Source: Cornus controversa
Taxonomy: Eukaryota; Streptophyta; Magnoliopsida; Cornales; Cornaceae
NCBI GenBank assembly: GCA_026545225.1
Contig: CM048849.1
Coordinates: 7,900,041 to 7,964,040, forward strand
Length of the DNA stretch: 64,000 nucleotides
Reading direction: 5' to 3'
The notes below the pieces were generated by a model. The model ran no database searches. It had not been told where the DNA came from and was given only the letters and a program-made list of their open reading frames with translations. This document shows, piece by piece, positions 12,507 to 23,000 of this stretch (the stretch's first letter is position 1; each line of letters starts with the position of its first letter). The translations under genes and the position numbers were made by a program.

Positions 12507-12637
12507 ATGAAGGTGTTGTTAGGGAGCCCAGGAATGGTGAGTGGACTGCTGTTGAGGGTGGGGCAGTGTTTATTTGCGGCTGCTTCAATTGGAGTGATGA
12601 TCTCTGTTTTGGGCTTCTCTAACTACACTGCTTTCTG
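12507..12637 (+). pseudogene. CASP-like protein (CASPL5B type), exon 1 of a broken gene
   Basis: The 43 codons match the N-terminus of CASPL5B proteins as I know the family: GSPG at residues 6-9, SGLLLRVGQ at 12-20, FAAASIGVM at 23-31, and GFSNYTAF at 36-43. These residues form the first membrane helix of a four-helix plasma-membrane protein of the Casparian-strip-protein-like family. The exon ends with two bases (TG) before a GTATAT donor, so the next codon is split. A remnant of exon 2 in the right phase lies at 13738-13765. No further exons (the rest of helix 2 to helix 4) were found in the window. The gene is therefore broken, or continues after insertions beyond recognition. Confidence 0.8.
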
Positions 12638-13737
12638 GTATATTTTCTATATATGTTCTAATCCTTTACTGAGTACTAGAGCTAATTGTATCAGGTTGTT
12701 TCCTTTCAGTTTTGTTGTCTGTGGAAGGATCGGTTTATTAAAACTCTATCGCCAGTTGAATGAGGTCATATTCACTTTCCATTTCGAGAATCTTAGGTTT
12801 TTTGAACATTGTGAAGCAATGGGTTTTTTTTTAAAAATAATCTTCTATGGTAAGTGGTCCTGTTTCAATCACTCTTTTGTTGGGTTACCAGGCTCCATTT
12901 TCTTGCAATTTAGTTTTAGCAAAAAATGACATCTGAGATTATCTTCGCATTTTGTGAGGCCCAAGGCAAATAGTCTATGCTTGGCTAAATCAGGGAAATC
13001 TACACTACAACATGTTTATGTTTGGAAGTTAAGTTTGATGGTTTTCTCTTTAAGTTGCAATGTGTTTTTTTGTGATTAATTACAAGTGAACGAATGTATT
13101 TTGCCAATCAACTATATATGATCCTTTTGGAGACATGGGAAGTGGTGATGGATATCTCATTTTTCTTTATATGTACATATCACCCAAGTTTCTTGCTGAT
13201 ATAATCAATTAAATTTACCAAATGTAAATAACTTCACTCAGTTATTCTCATTTTTAGCTCATAATATATCTTCCCTATCCATGATGGGTTGAAAATTTTC
13301 TTTTCTTTTTTTAATTTTCATGACTGTTTCCTTTGCCTATCATCCAAAATGTTTCTTTCCCTGGAAATTCTATCATCCAAAATGTTGGTGTTGGCTAAAG
13401 TTACTAATTCATCAATATGTAGAGTTAAAACACTCACAAAAAAGAAAAAAAAAGAAAGAGAGAGAAAAAAATAGGGCGTGCTACAGTGAAGATGTTGTAA
13501 TATTCATAACCGGTTGGATGGTTGATATTTATCTGTATATTAATATGCATATGCATCATGGTTTATTGTTAGATGTTGTCACACATGAAATTATTGTTCA
13601 ACTTAAACTTCTTGATTTTGCTGGTATAGACCATCAGTTCATGCAATCCTTTCTTGTTTGCACTTCAGTCTACGAAGACATCAATATATCCATTCTTTTG
13701 CATAATTGTAATAACAATACATGTTATTTGGATCCAA
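12638..13737 (+). other. Putative CASPL intron 1
   Basis: An AT-rich 1.1 kb stretch between the exon 1 donor and the exon 2 remnant, with poly-pyrimidine and purine-rich runs (for example 13436-13474). No separate gene is visible. The bases just before exon 2 read CCAA|C rather than the AG of a normal acceptor. Confidence 0.55.
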
Positions 13738-13765
13738 CTATTTAATTGCATCAATGGGGCCTCAA
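13738..13765 (+). pseudogene. CASPL5B-type exon 2 remnant
   Basis: The sequence reads (C)YLIASMGPQ, continuing exon 1 in the correct codon phase (TG|C). Family members read CYLIASMGLQ followed by a helix rich in W, F and L (established family knowledge). Here similarity stops after Gln: the next codons run into TAA and a Ser-rich AGT/AGC repeat (13784-13820). The break is either a short exon with donor GTATCA or a truncation. The acceptor AG appears as AA, so splicing would fail as written. Confidence 0.65.
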
Positions 13766-13783
13766 GTATCAGGATAATGAACC

Positions 13784-14227
13784 AGCGCAGTAGTAGCAGT
13801 AGCAGTAGCAATAGTAGTAGCCTTCTCTCCTATTGTACTTGCTCCATTGCTCCATTTTGCTTCGATTGCCTCTCAACTACGTCTTCAAGTTCAGTGTTTT
13901 GCTTAAGTTCATTTGTAGCTAGAATGTCTTTTAAATGTTTACTGTATAATTTGTTAATGGTTGTAATTTTTAAACATGCTGAATGTGCTAGCTTGGATGC
14001 AAGTTAGATATTGATAAATGCACATACTTTTGGATTGGGATGAAAGTTATTCAAAATATGTTTTTGGGTTGACTTTCATTTGAATGTTTTAGCTTTGGAT
14101 GCAAATTGGATGTTGGTATTGTATGGCATCACAGGTTTTTGGATTGGGCATCACAGGTTTTTGGATTGGGTTTCACAGGTTTTCGGAATGAAGTATTAGA
14201 AAAATGAATTTTCAAAAAAAAAAAAAA
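13784..14227. other. AGC/AGT repeat and short tandem repeats before CACTA end
   Basis: Contains an (AGT/AGC)n tract at 13784-13820. Near 14128-14180 there are three copies of a block with CACAGGTTTTTGGATTGGG (about 23-27 bp each), and an A-run at about 14215-14229. No gene is visible. Confidence 0.6.
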
Positions 14228-14825
14228 AACCTTATAAGGCGGACAATGGCCACCCTTAATAATTGTCTTTTAAGGCCGGCCAAGCCCGCCCATAATATTA
14301 TGTAGGTTAGCTTCTAAGGCGGGCCCAAGGCGCCCTTAATATCTTAGCTTCTAAGGCGGGCCAAAGACGCCCTTAATATCTTAGCTTCTAAGGCAAGCCA
14401 AAGCTGCCCTTAAAAACATTTGCTTTAGCTTTTAAGGTGGCTACAAGCTGCCCTTAATATTAGCTTTTAAGGCATGCACTGGTCATCCTAAATAATTAAT
14501 ATTTTAAGGCGACAGCTAACCGCCTTTAATAATTAAGATTCTAAGGCATTCATGGACCGCCCTAAATAATTATAGTTCTATGACATGTATTGACCGCCTT
14601 AAATAATGTAACTTTTAAGACACTACATAACCACCTTGAAAATTGTTTTTAAAGGCGTTTCTGAAATTATTAAAGGCAGTTTTTGAATGCCGTTAAAAAG
14701 TTTTTGCATGCCTTTAAAAAAATTTCGTAATCATAACACCTTAATAGAGGACAGGCCATGGAGCGCCTTAAAAAGTCATTTACGGAAGTTTTGGCCCGTC
14801 GTAAAAGACTAATTTTCTTGTAGTG
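14228..14825. mobile_element. CACTA right end with subterminal array (family 2)
   Basis: Ends with ATTTTCTTGTAGTG at 14825, the inverted CACTA terminal repeat. From 14235 to about 14640 it is built of about 11 imperfect units of 35-45 bp. Each unit begins AAGGCGG or a variant and carries an inverse partner (CCGCCTT or GCCCTTAA). The last 180 bp contain AAAGGCGTT and GGCCCGTCGTAAAAGAC. Such palindromic subterminal repeats are typical of CACTA transposase binding sites. Its left end was not identified; a CACTACAACAT at about 13002 matches only eight bases. Confidence 0.8.
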
Positions 14826-16775
14826 CTGCAAGCTTTACATAAACCTCCAAAAAAAACACCATAACGAATAGACGTCCTCCTCAAGTGACCCAAATACCAC
14901 TGCTGATGACACACTAACGATTTGGTCATCCTTCTCGTCAATAAAGGGCTACAAGAGTCCTCTATGGATTTCCATAATCCAAATCCTAGGTAAAATGATG
15001 GCTACAAGAGTCCTCTATGGATTTCCACAATCCAAATCCAAGGTAAATTGATGGTTACCAAAGACATCTTGAGAGAGAGAAAATATGATTGGGACAGAAG
15101 TCACCCTCCTCCAGGCATTCCCACAGAATTTTATATCTACAGAGATTGAAGTTCAAATTTGAATTGTAACTATTCAAATTGCAACTGTAACCACCTCCAG
15201 ATAAGATCGTATCTTATCTTATATCTCTCTAATATTTTGAATTCAAATAATGTGGATGGGAGTTATGGATTATGGGTTTGGCACAAACCCGATCCACTTT
15301 TTAACATCTCCCACTCATTCACATAGGTTGAGTTCTAAATTCTCCATATCTCTCATTCATATAACTCATATCTACATATAGAAAGTGGATCATGTGACTA
15401 GACGAGAAATATTAGGGTAGGAGTACTATATTAATTAAGCTACCATCAAACTAACATAGTTCCTCACTACAAACAAGTAATCTAGTCTATGCCCCAAACC
15501 ATTCCACTACACCATATTCAGCACCCTTTATCCCTCACGAGACACATCTCAAAAGAATGTTTGAATCCCATAATCTGTATTGTACTCATGATCATATCGG
15601 TAAACACAATTTTGACAAGATTGCCCAAGCTATGAGTCACAACACGATAGTGTATTATATTATTATCTTTCTTAGCTACTGACATTAATCCAATTAGACC
15701 TAACCACTTTCCTAGATATGCCCCGCCAAACCGCATCAATCATGGTCCTTTAGGTACACACTAAAGTAGTGACATTATGTCTTCTCTTCATAACGTAGTC
15801 CTAGTTCATAAGAGCATAGACGAACCCAAAATAATGTGGTTCTTAGAGCTCATACAATGATGAAGCAAGGATACATTCAGTCATTTTCTACGAATGGTAA
15901 AAAAAAATAGCACATATAGTATGTTATGTATGCTACGACGAAACTCTCACTCAATTAGGCTTCTCAAGCTCATAAAGCATCATACGAATCTTAGTCTAGT
16001 CGTTATCTCAGTGTCTAACCCGATCACAGCAACACAGTCACTCTCTCAGCTCATGTTTGAAGTTTCACATTCAACTAACTTTAGGCTATATGAAGTGCGT
16101 GGGTTACCTTCATATTCGGTTCTTGTAAGAACCTCATCTTGACCCTGTCAAGGTAACATATATCTCAAAAAAAAATTCCTACTATTTAGGAATTCCATGT
16201 CTCATCTTGCTCGCAGTTTAAGTGCTGAGGTGATTGCTCGTGTGAGAGAGTCAATCTATGCATGAGGACATTTTTCAAGAAATGTATGCTCAAATATCTC
16301 TAAATCTATGCTTGAGTACATTTTTCAAGAAATGTATGCTCAAATAATAAAACATTAATCTCAATATGAACATAAAATCATATATTTATTGATGAAAAGA
16401 AAATATCACATGAAGTCCAATACATCAAATCCTAAATAAACCCAAATTCCTCACATGAGATGTAAAAACATCTCTAGGGATGGGTTTAGTCAATCAGTCA
16501 ACCACCATATTGGTTATGGATATATGCCTCAGGACCACCTCCCATTACGTAACCATATCTCAAATTTAGTGAAAACAAATGTCTCTGTGTTTGGCTCACC
16601 CATGATGCTTGGGATCTTTTGCATATGTCAAAGTTGCCATACTATCACAATGAATAACCATAGCATCTTGCCTATATGGCGCTATGTCAAAATGATGCAA
16701 AAATCTCTTCAACCAAACTGCCTCATGTACTGCAGATGAACAAGCCACATAGTCTGACTTCATCGTGGACAGTGC
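14826..16775 (-). pseudogene. Ty1/copia remnant: RNase H end, 3' region and probable LTR
   Basis: On the - strand, 16775 down to 16596 encodes the end of copia RNase H: ALSTMKSDYVACSSAVHEAVWL, then VIHCDSMATLTYAKDP. Further left the usual tail MVVD.LTKPIPRD.F..HV.NLGL can be read with stops. The polymerase is cut at 16775 by a CACTA terminus. The remainder (about 16400-14830) is non-coding. It holds two internal tandem duplications: 54 bp at 14946-15053 and about 56 bp at 16250-16345 (ACATTTTTCAAGAAATGTAT twice). It is probably the 3' LTR, but its limits were not fixed. Confidence 0.85.
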
Positions 16776-17040
16776 CACTACGAGAAATTAGGGAAACACT
16801 AGCGTTCATTTTCCAAGGGACAAGGAAAACACTGGTGTTGGTAATGATTCCCAGTGGACATTTAAAAACACTGGTAAAATCTATGTTTCACCGACGCACA
16901 TTTAAAAAGCGTTGGTAAAAGATAAGTTTCATTAGCTTAATAAAAACAAGCGCTGGTAAAAGATAAGTTTCACCGGCCCAAAAAAATTGAGCGCTGGTAA
17001 AAGCTAAAATTTATAGCGAGAATGTTTCCTGGTACCCTAT
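16776..17040. mobile_element. CACTA left end (family 3)
   Basis: Starts CACTACGAGAAATTAGGG directly after the interrupted copia RNase H; the three bases before it are TGC. Subterminal motifs such as AGCGCTGGTAAAAG with AAGTTTCACCGG recur three to four times. The inverse of this motif (CTTTTACCAGCGCT) is found again at about 33896-33910, so that end belongs to the same family. No right end is next to this one; the following sequence is a copia LTR. Confidence 0.8.
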
Positions 17041-18416
17041 TTTTCTAATTAAACTGCATTTGGCTCACTCATTCACTCTTAGTGTTATGACGTATATTTT
17101 TGTAATTGGCAATCTTCGGTGTCAAAACTTCATACGATTGAGTTGTTATCTTTTATCTATATTGTAGTAATTAATTGATCATGTAATTGAAGTCTCAGAG
17201 AGAGAATGAAGTTCTACACCAACCATGTAAATGTTTTTCAAATGCATGAAACTTGAATCTTCGAAAGAATGCATCAATGATTTGAATAAGGATTTGATCG
17301 ATTGAAGTTTTTGGATGGTTCTGATTGCATGAGGACATCATTGATCAAGTATGAGAGTTACATAGTCCAGGTAAAGTGGTGAGAACACATAGATTTCAAA
17401 TTGGGTGGTTCTGACCTTGCAAAATATGATTTTGAAGCAGTTTTTTAAAATTTTCAAGGTTGGACCGGTCCAAGGTTTAGCTGGATTGGTCCATGAGGTC
17501 TCTATATCTTAAACCAAAGATTTTGTAAGGCTAGACCAGTCCAAGCCTTCTGGTCTGGCCTTTTTGCCTTAATTATGTTTTGACCCAAATTTGACTATGA
17601 AATTTCTTTAAATTTTGGGACTTATTTTTTATTATTTTTTAACTTATTTTTCAAGGAAAATTAGGATTTTTAATATCTATAAAAATCTCATATGATTTCT
17701 CTTTTGGTGTGCTTTCATGGAGTTTTTAATACGCATCAAAGAGATATTTTTAGAGAGAGAAAGCATAGATATAGTTTTCAATAGATAACTTTAATTTTTT
17801 GTTTATATTTTTGAGAGCATACACAGATTCACTAAGAGCTTTAGGATAGCTCTCTTTACTTGATCAATCATTTGAAGACTGCTTCACAGATTTCTTATTG
17901 ATCAAGTTACTGGATTGGTTTCTTCTATAACTGTTCGTTGGTGAGGAAGGAGAAGAAGATTTGACTATGAAGGATAAAATACTTATTGAGTGTTCGTGTT
18001 CTTCCTATTACCCTTCTGCAAGGATTGTGGCATTAGCCGAAAGTCTGCAGCAATTGGACAATGGAGTCGAAAAAGTAAGTCTAAGACATTCCGCATCAAG
18101 TTCTTGTCAGAGGGGAGTGGGTGAGTCTGGAACAGAGTTTGTCATACTTTGCTTCGATAATAATGGATTTGGTTCTCCGAGGCTACAAGTCTCACCCATG
18201 GTTTTTTTTCGATCTAAATTTTTCACGTATATCTAGTGCATTCTTTACTGTATTGTACTTTATTTTATTTACTTGCTTTGTGGGATTGTTTTAACTTTTA
18301 ATTGGACTTAAAATTGGGATAATCTAAAAAATTAAGCAAAAAGTGAGTAAACCTGATCACCCCCCTCTAAGTTTTAATCAAACTTTCGTAGCCACTTCTG
18401 CACCGCGCAACTCACA
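17041..18416 (+). mobile_element. Copia 5' LTR (left boundary uncertain)
   Basis: Its right border ends ..CTCACA at 18416. Two bases further is a primer-binding site. It contains a TATA box (CTATAAAAATC, 17679-17686) and no real gene; the 91-codon frame at 17961 lies within it. The left border is somewhere after the CACTA end, possibly near 17041-17100, but was not resolved. Confidence 0.65.
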
Positions 18417-18418
18417 AT

Positions 18419-18430
18419 TGGTATCAGAGC
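18419..18430 (+). other. Retrotransposon primer-binding site
   Basis: TGGTATCAGAGC is complementary to the 3' end of plant initiator tRNA-Met, the common primer of copia and many gypsy elements. It lies two bases after the LTR end and 84 bases before the gag start. Confidence 0.9.
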
Positions 18431-18513
18431 AGTGTTCTCTAATTTATGAGTAATTCCTTGCAAGAGCAATTTTTTAAATCAATAAGTATTTTTATTTTAA
18501 AAAATCATATATC

Positions 18514-18850
18514 ATGGAATCTTACATGAAAAAGAGTGGATCGATTCAGCGAACTCCTTTGTTTGATGGTTCAAATTATACTTTTTAGAAGTATCGCATG
18601 AAGGCCTTTCTTAAATCTCAAGGTGAGAGAGTTCGGATGATTGTTGAGAATGGATATAAAATTTCTACCTCTACTACTGGTACTAGAGATGTCATTGTAT
18701 AAGGCAACATGGTCAACTGCTGAGCATAATGAAGCTAATAATAACAATAAGGGTTTATATATTATATTTAATTCTGTTGTTCCATCTGAATTTACTAGAA
18801 TCTCTGCTTGTTCCACTTAGAAAGAAGCATGGGATATTTTGCCTTCATCA
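18514..18850 (+). pseudogene. Copia gag (UBN2-type) fragment
   Basis: The frame opens MESYMKKSG and carries PLFDGSNYTF.KYRMKAFLKSQ, then after a frameshift near 18700 ANNNNKGLYIIFNSVVPSEF..ISACST.KEAWDIL. This is the gag/UBN2 signature (W..TWE..D..A...I, F..I..C..AKEAWD in the family). Stops replace at least two residues (F*KYRM, ST*KEAW) and there is a frame change. The element is cut off after EAWDIL, and the sequence changes to MITE-like DNA by about 18960. Confidence 0.85.
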
Positions 18851-19467
18851 CCTGAAGACAATTGTTGTTGCAATAACAGACCGACATTTCGTTTAAAGAA
18901 TTTTTGTTTGAGCATAAGTTTCTTTCTCCTCTTCACTAATTTATACAACCACCATATACCATCAAGTAGAAGAGCCCATTTGGCACTGCTGTTGTAATGT
19001 TGAAAGCGCTTTTATCTATAGAGCTGTCATAAAATTGGGGTGAGTAAAAAACATGTTAAGTGTTTGATGATGTATTGTATAAAATGTTTTTTAAACTTAA
19101 AGCACTTTTAAATTTGTTTGGTAACAATATTGTTTAAAGCACTTTTATTACTAATTTTACTATATTATCCATACAGTAATAAACATGTGCATTAGTCTAG
19201 GGGTGCAACTTGGGAGGGCCAACTCGAACCCAACCCAATTTTTTATGAGTTTGGACAACCATTTTTAGCTTAGATTAAAAAATTTCAATCCAAACTTAAT
19301 TAAAGTTAGACTTAGGTTGAGGTGCAAACAACTCGAACTAAATATTGAGTATCCAAAAAAATAGACTAATATATAAAATCTACCATATCTTTACTTCTTA
19401 TATTTTTAGAACTCTAGATGCAATAAAGTGAAAAAGCTTCACTCTATTTTGTCAGCACATTTTATAG

Positions 19468-19758
19468 TAGAACAATCAATCTCATATTGATTTTGAGTAT
19501 CCAATTACTGAATAGTGAATAATGCATGCATTATAATATTTATATTGCTTGCAAATAATAAGTAATCAAATAAACACGAAATATAGAAAAAGACAACTGA
19601 TTAAAATAATAATATTAGTATTAGTATTTTTTTGTGATTTAAATATATATACATATTACATAATCATTAGATATTCTTTTTCTGTGATTAATTTATTGTT
19701 GCTCTATGAACGTGACTTTAACAATTTATGTAATTTTTTTTTATCATTATTTCAGTAA
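19468..19758. repeat. Direct repeat C, copy 1
   Basis: Matches 20192-20446 in the same orientation, 724 bp downstream. Shared blocks include AGAACAATC.ATCT.ATATTG, CCAATTACTGAATAGT and ACACGAAATATAGAAAAAGA, ending in ACCATTATTTCAGTAAA or a close variant. Confidence 0.9.
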
Positions 19759-19910
19759 AACAAGTTCACACAAAAGTGATACAAATCAATGGTACAAAGT
19801 GATCGTTTGAGATTCTCATACTTAACACGTTTGTTTAATATTGTATTTATAAAAACTAAACAAAGATTATATTGTCCAAAAAAATAAAATGACCTACAAT
19901 ATCGTAGATG

Positions 19911-20130
19911 TAACTCGAATGTAATTTCAGAAGCTCCGATTTTGAGCTTCAACAAAAAGCGCGTTTTCAATTAAAACTCTACTCCCTAAACACACTTCTT
20001 TTTCTCACAAAACACTTTTCTAACTCGAACGTAATTTCAGAAGCTCCGATTTTGAGCTTCAACAAAAAGCGCATTTTCAATTAAAACTCTACTCCCTAAA
20101 CATACTTCTTTTTCTCACAAAACACTTTTC
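19911..20130. repeat. Tandem duplication, 2 x 110 bp
   Basis: Units 19911-20020 and 20021-20130 are nearly identical, beginning TAACTCGAA(T/C)GTAATTTCAG and containing CTCCGATTTTGAGCTTCAAC and AAAACTCTACTCCCTAAACA. Near-identity points to a recent duplication. Confidence 0.95.
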
Positions 20131-20159
20131 ATTGCGACTTTTTGAATTAAAAGCGTGTT

Positions 20160-20190
20160 TGAGTGGTTGGGAAGCAATCCCAACCACTCA
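20160..20190. repeat. Perfect 13-bp-arm hairpin
   Basis: TGAGTGGTTGGGA, a five-base loop AGCAA, then TCCCAACCACTCA. The arms pair perfectly. It directly precedes direct repeat C copy 2. Confidence 0.9.
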
Positions 20191-20191
20191 T

Positions 20192-20364
20192 ATAGAACAA
20201 TCGATCTTATATTGATTTTGAGTATCCAATTACTGAATAGTAAATAATGCATGCATTATAATATTTATATCACTTGCAAATAATAAGTAATCAAATAAAC
20301 ACGAAATATAGAAAAAGACAACTGATTAAAATAATAATATTAGTATTAGTATTTTTTTGTGATT

Positions 20365-20396
<32 letters not shown>

Positions 20397-20446
20397 TATT
20401 ACACGACTTTAACAATTTCTGTATTTTTTTTACCATTATTTCAGTA
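20192..20446. repeat. Direct repeat C, copy 2
   Basis: Second copy of 19468-19758, with an enlarged (TA)n tract around 20366-20394 and a deletion between the poly-TA and the ACGACTTTAACAATTT block. Confidence 0.9.
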
Positions 20447-20607
20447 AAGCTCAACGTTTGAGTTGTTGAGTTATAAGCAGTTGAGTTATAAACTCTTGGT
20501 GGGCTGCATAATGAGTTATATGCTTTTTTTTTTTTTTTTTTATCTAGAGTAATATGCTTTCCATAATGACATTGGCGGGCTATTATTATTATTAGTATTA
20601 TTGCTAA

Positions 20608-20773
20608 ACGACCAGCTCCAATACCAAATGGGAAAGGAATGGTAACATTTCCGCATGTGTCGTTACAACCAGGTTTTGCTACAGATGTAAGATGTTGTTG
20701 TTACTCTTGCTGCTGATGCTCCTCTTAGCCATAATAACACTAGCATTAACCGCACCAACAATTGAATCACCAT
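20608..20773 (-). pseudogene. Wall-associated kinase (WAK) 5' fragment
   Basis: On the - strand an ATG at 20773 opens a hydrophobic leader (MVIQLLVRLMLVLLWLRGAS, then AARV), a plausible signal peptide. After about 28 codons the frame shifts by one base near 20681-20690. The sequence then reads AKPGCNDTCGNVTIPFPFGI, followed by GAGR. CG.V.IPYPFGIG is the hallmark of the pectin-binding GUB_WAK domain that starts the extracellular part of WAK receptor kinases. Similarity ends at 20608, where AT-rich (ATT)n sequence begins. EGF repeats, membrane segment and kinase are absent. It is a broken 5' fragment: either the relic of a local gene, consistent with the duplicated upstream region on its right, or a captured piece. 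Confidence 0.8.
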
Positions 20774-21150
20774 TTTTTCCCTCTCTACTTTTATATTTAG
20801 AATGGAGATTCCATTCGATTCGACGAGGTACATGTTATATAAACGTACTGGTGTTTTTGGAGAATATATATATATATATATAAAGAAAAGAAAAATCAAA
20901 CAAAGAGAATACGACTTTCATTTATTAGTCCACTCACTCCTACTAATCAAGTTTGGAAAATAAAAAATAAAAAGCCAAAATGTCATTGTCAGTCACATTT
21001 GGAAAATTTGTCAAGTTGGCAAATTTCTTTCTCCCAGTCCATACAAGGGAAAAGTAAAGCGAAGGGCCTGGGGCCTGGTCAGTCTTGATAGCTTCCAGAA
21101 GTCAGTGTGGCCCACAAGACCATTCCAAGTCGCCACTGTGGTTCCATACA
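20774..21150 (-). promoter_or_regulatory. Upstream region of the WAK fragment, copy 1
   Basis: Upstream (on the - strand) of the WAK ATG. Blocks here recur at 23413-24140: TTTCATTTATTAGT.CACTCA, CAAGTTTGGAAAATAAAAAA, AAGCCAAAATGT.ATTGTCA, CTGGGGCCTGGT.AGTCT and AGACCATTCCAA.TCGCCA. A shorter degraded third copy lies at 21320-21480 (TTTGGAAAA.TT.TCAAGTTGGCAAA, GGGCC.GG, CTATTCCAAGCTGTCG). Repetition of only the upstream part suggests a former WAK cluster with most coding sequence lost. Confidence 0.6.
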
Positions 21151-21483
21151 AATTTTCATCTCACTGTGCTTGCATAGAAACCCATTAGACTTATCTTCTT
21201 GGCTTTTAATTGGAACAGTAAAATTCACTCAGTTTCTTCCACAATCTTACTTATGACCAAGAGAGATTGGATATAGGCTATTTTTACGCTGTTTGGTTGG
21301 TTCACTGTACCAATTATTTTCCAAAACAAAGTTGTCACTGTTCTATTTGGAAAAATTATCAAGTTGGCAAATTTTTTTTTCTTTTTTGTTTTTTCTTTCT
21401 TTTTCCTATCCTTAAAATAGAAAACTAAAGCAAAGAGGGGCCGGGTAGACTATTCCAAGCTGTCGTGGTTGACTGATAGCATT

Positions 21484-22113
21484 TGTACACACAAATTTCG
21501 AATCAAAAATAAGATCAAAACACGTAAACAAATATATTAAATATATTAATTTTAAGAAATATGCATTACAAATTTTTGTAGATCTTTACAAAAGAAAGAC
21601 AAATTCCTCTAATTTGATCTCCTTGGTGATCTTGATTCAAGGGCTACTTAAAGCTTTGAGGAAGAATGACACGTGGATGATGTGTTTGTTATTCTTCTCT
21701 CTAAGAGTCTTCTCTGGTCTCCCTCTTCCCTTCATCATCTCCCTCTATTTATAGACTTCTTGGAGGGGCAAACTAGTAACTTCTTGTATCCTTGATAATT
21801 ATCTTTGATAATAATTATCTTTTGGGATAATTATCCAATTAAAATATATATATATATATACATATATATAATTATCTTTGATAATAAATATTTATATATA
21901 TATATCAATTATCATTTGACCCATTTTTTAGCGGGCTTGAACTTCTTAGACAATTTGGATCATCCCATGATCCATTTATTTATGATAGGTCTGGACTTTG
22001 AATTATACTTATTGGATCATATTTCAAAGTGGGTTAAATTAAATATAAGCCTAAATTATATTTTGAGTCTATCATATAATTTTTTAATGCCTACTGCGCC
22101 AATTGGCTAAACA
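21484..22113 (-). mobile_element. Small solo-LTR-like remnant
   Basis: Read on the - strand the segment runs TGTTTAGCCAATTGG .. to .. TGTGTGTACA and has a TATA box (TATAAATAG, complement of 21745-21753), followed by a leader. It has the TG..CA layout of an LTR without coding sequence. Flanking bases (GCATT and AGTTC) do not match as a target-site duplication, so the limits may be off by some bases or the flanks rearranged. Confidence 0.4.
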
Positions 22114-22333
22114 AGTTCTTAATTGCAAATCATGTATGAACAGGCTAGAATGTGACCACTGTGCCCAGATTCTCTTGTAACAAACTATCTTCCACAAAGG
22201 GGTTAAGTGCAAAAAATACTCCTATAATATGCATATAGTGCATATAAAACCTTTGACTTTCAAAAAATACCCCTATAGTATAAAGTCAGTGCATATAAGG
22301 GCTTGCAGTTAAGTTGGCATTAACGGAAGTGTT

Positions 22334-22424
22334 AAATGACCAAACTGTCCTAGCATTGTAAAAAAAAAATCAAAACACATTGTTTTTGGTTTTTTTTTAG
22401 AGTGCTAGGACATTTTGGTCATTT
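22334..22424. repeat. Long inverted repeat (about 41-bp arms)
   Basis: The left arm AAATGACCAAACTGTCCTAG and following bases pair with the right arm ending CTAGGACATTTTGGTCATTT, separated by about eight bases. It is probably the end of a MITE or foldback element; the upstream 22200-22330 resembles a common plant repeat (GTGCAAAAAATACTCC..). Confidence 0.85.
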
Positions 22425-22477
22425 AAACACATTATTTTGGTTTGCCTTACAAGCCTCCCCAACTCTTATATTAATTC

Positions 22478-22479
22478 TC

Positions 22480-22517
<38 letters not shown>
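22478..22517. repeat. (TC)n microsatellite
   Basis: Uninterrupted TCTC tract of about 40 bases. Confidence 0.95.
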
Positions 22518-22520
<3 letters not shown>

Positions 22521-22889
22521 ATTACATATTGTAGGGTTTTGGATCCAAGAGGAAGGGTGACAACACAACACTCATGCCGAATCAATTCAGATGTGCCCTA
22601 CGATTTTGATTTGAGAGGATGACCTTCATCCTCGTCGCGGTCCACTCCTTCATAGCCCCAAAAAAATTGTTTCTTGCTTGTTTTTGTCGCCAGTGATAAA
22701 GCGCACCTCGTCGTCAACCTATTCCAATTAGACCTATACTAATACCTGCAAAACTCAGTTGGAAAAAACGTCACTTTATCAATCTAAACATCTGATGCTT
22801 GAATTTAATTCCTCCCTTCATTACAAAATCAATATAGCTTTTGGGAACTCCAATTTTTTAAGTGTATATGCAATTAATGCCTAGCATTC

Positions 22890-23000
22890 GAAAAAAATTT
22901 AAACATACACATTATTAATTTTTAAAATTTAGGAAATTAAGAGTTTTGAAAGGGACTCTTATTTTTGAACATCTCAAAATTGGAAGAGAAATAATTAATT
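22890..23000. mobile_element. Possible Stowaway-type MITE end
   Basis: On the - strand a block reads CTACCTCCTTCCCAAATTAA and then TTTCTCTTCCAATTTTGAG, close to the CTCCCTCCGTCCCAAATTAA start often seen in plant Stowaway/mariner MITEs. Only one end is visible. Confidence 0.35.

Larger units (their letters stand above)
18965..20190. mobile_element. hAT-like MITE region (boundaries uncertain)
   Basis: Contains features common in plant hAT-type MITEs: GCACTGCTGTTG..GAAAGCGCTTTT near the left, AAGCACTTTTA repeats around 19100-19150, and AAAAAGCGC.TTTTCAATTAAAACTC blocks towards the right. No transposase is present. The assignment rests on motif style only. It encloses the direct repeats described separately. 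Confidence 0.4.

Noticed and set aside
12166-12588. 140-codon Pro/Ser-rich frame on the - strand
   Set aside because: It is a shadow across the duplicated leader and exon 1 of the CASPL-like gene, and runs into (TA)n.
13002-13012. CACTACAACAT as the left end of the CACTA element ending at 14825
   Set aside because: Only eight bases match the right end, no subterminal repeats follow, and it would lie within the CASPL intron together with the exon 2 remnant.
17961-18236. 91-codon frame as a gene
   Set aside because: It lies inside the copia LTR just before the primer-binding site and has no motif.
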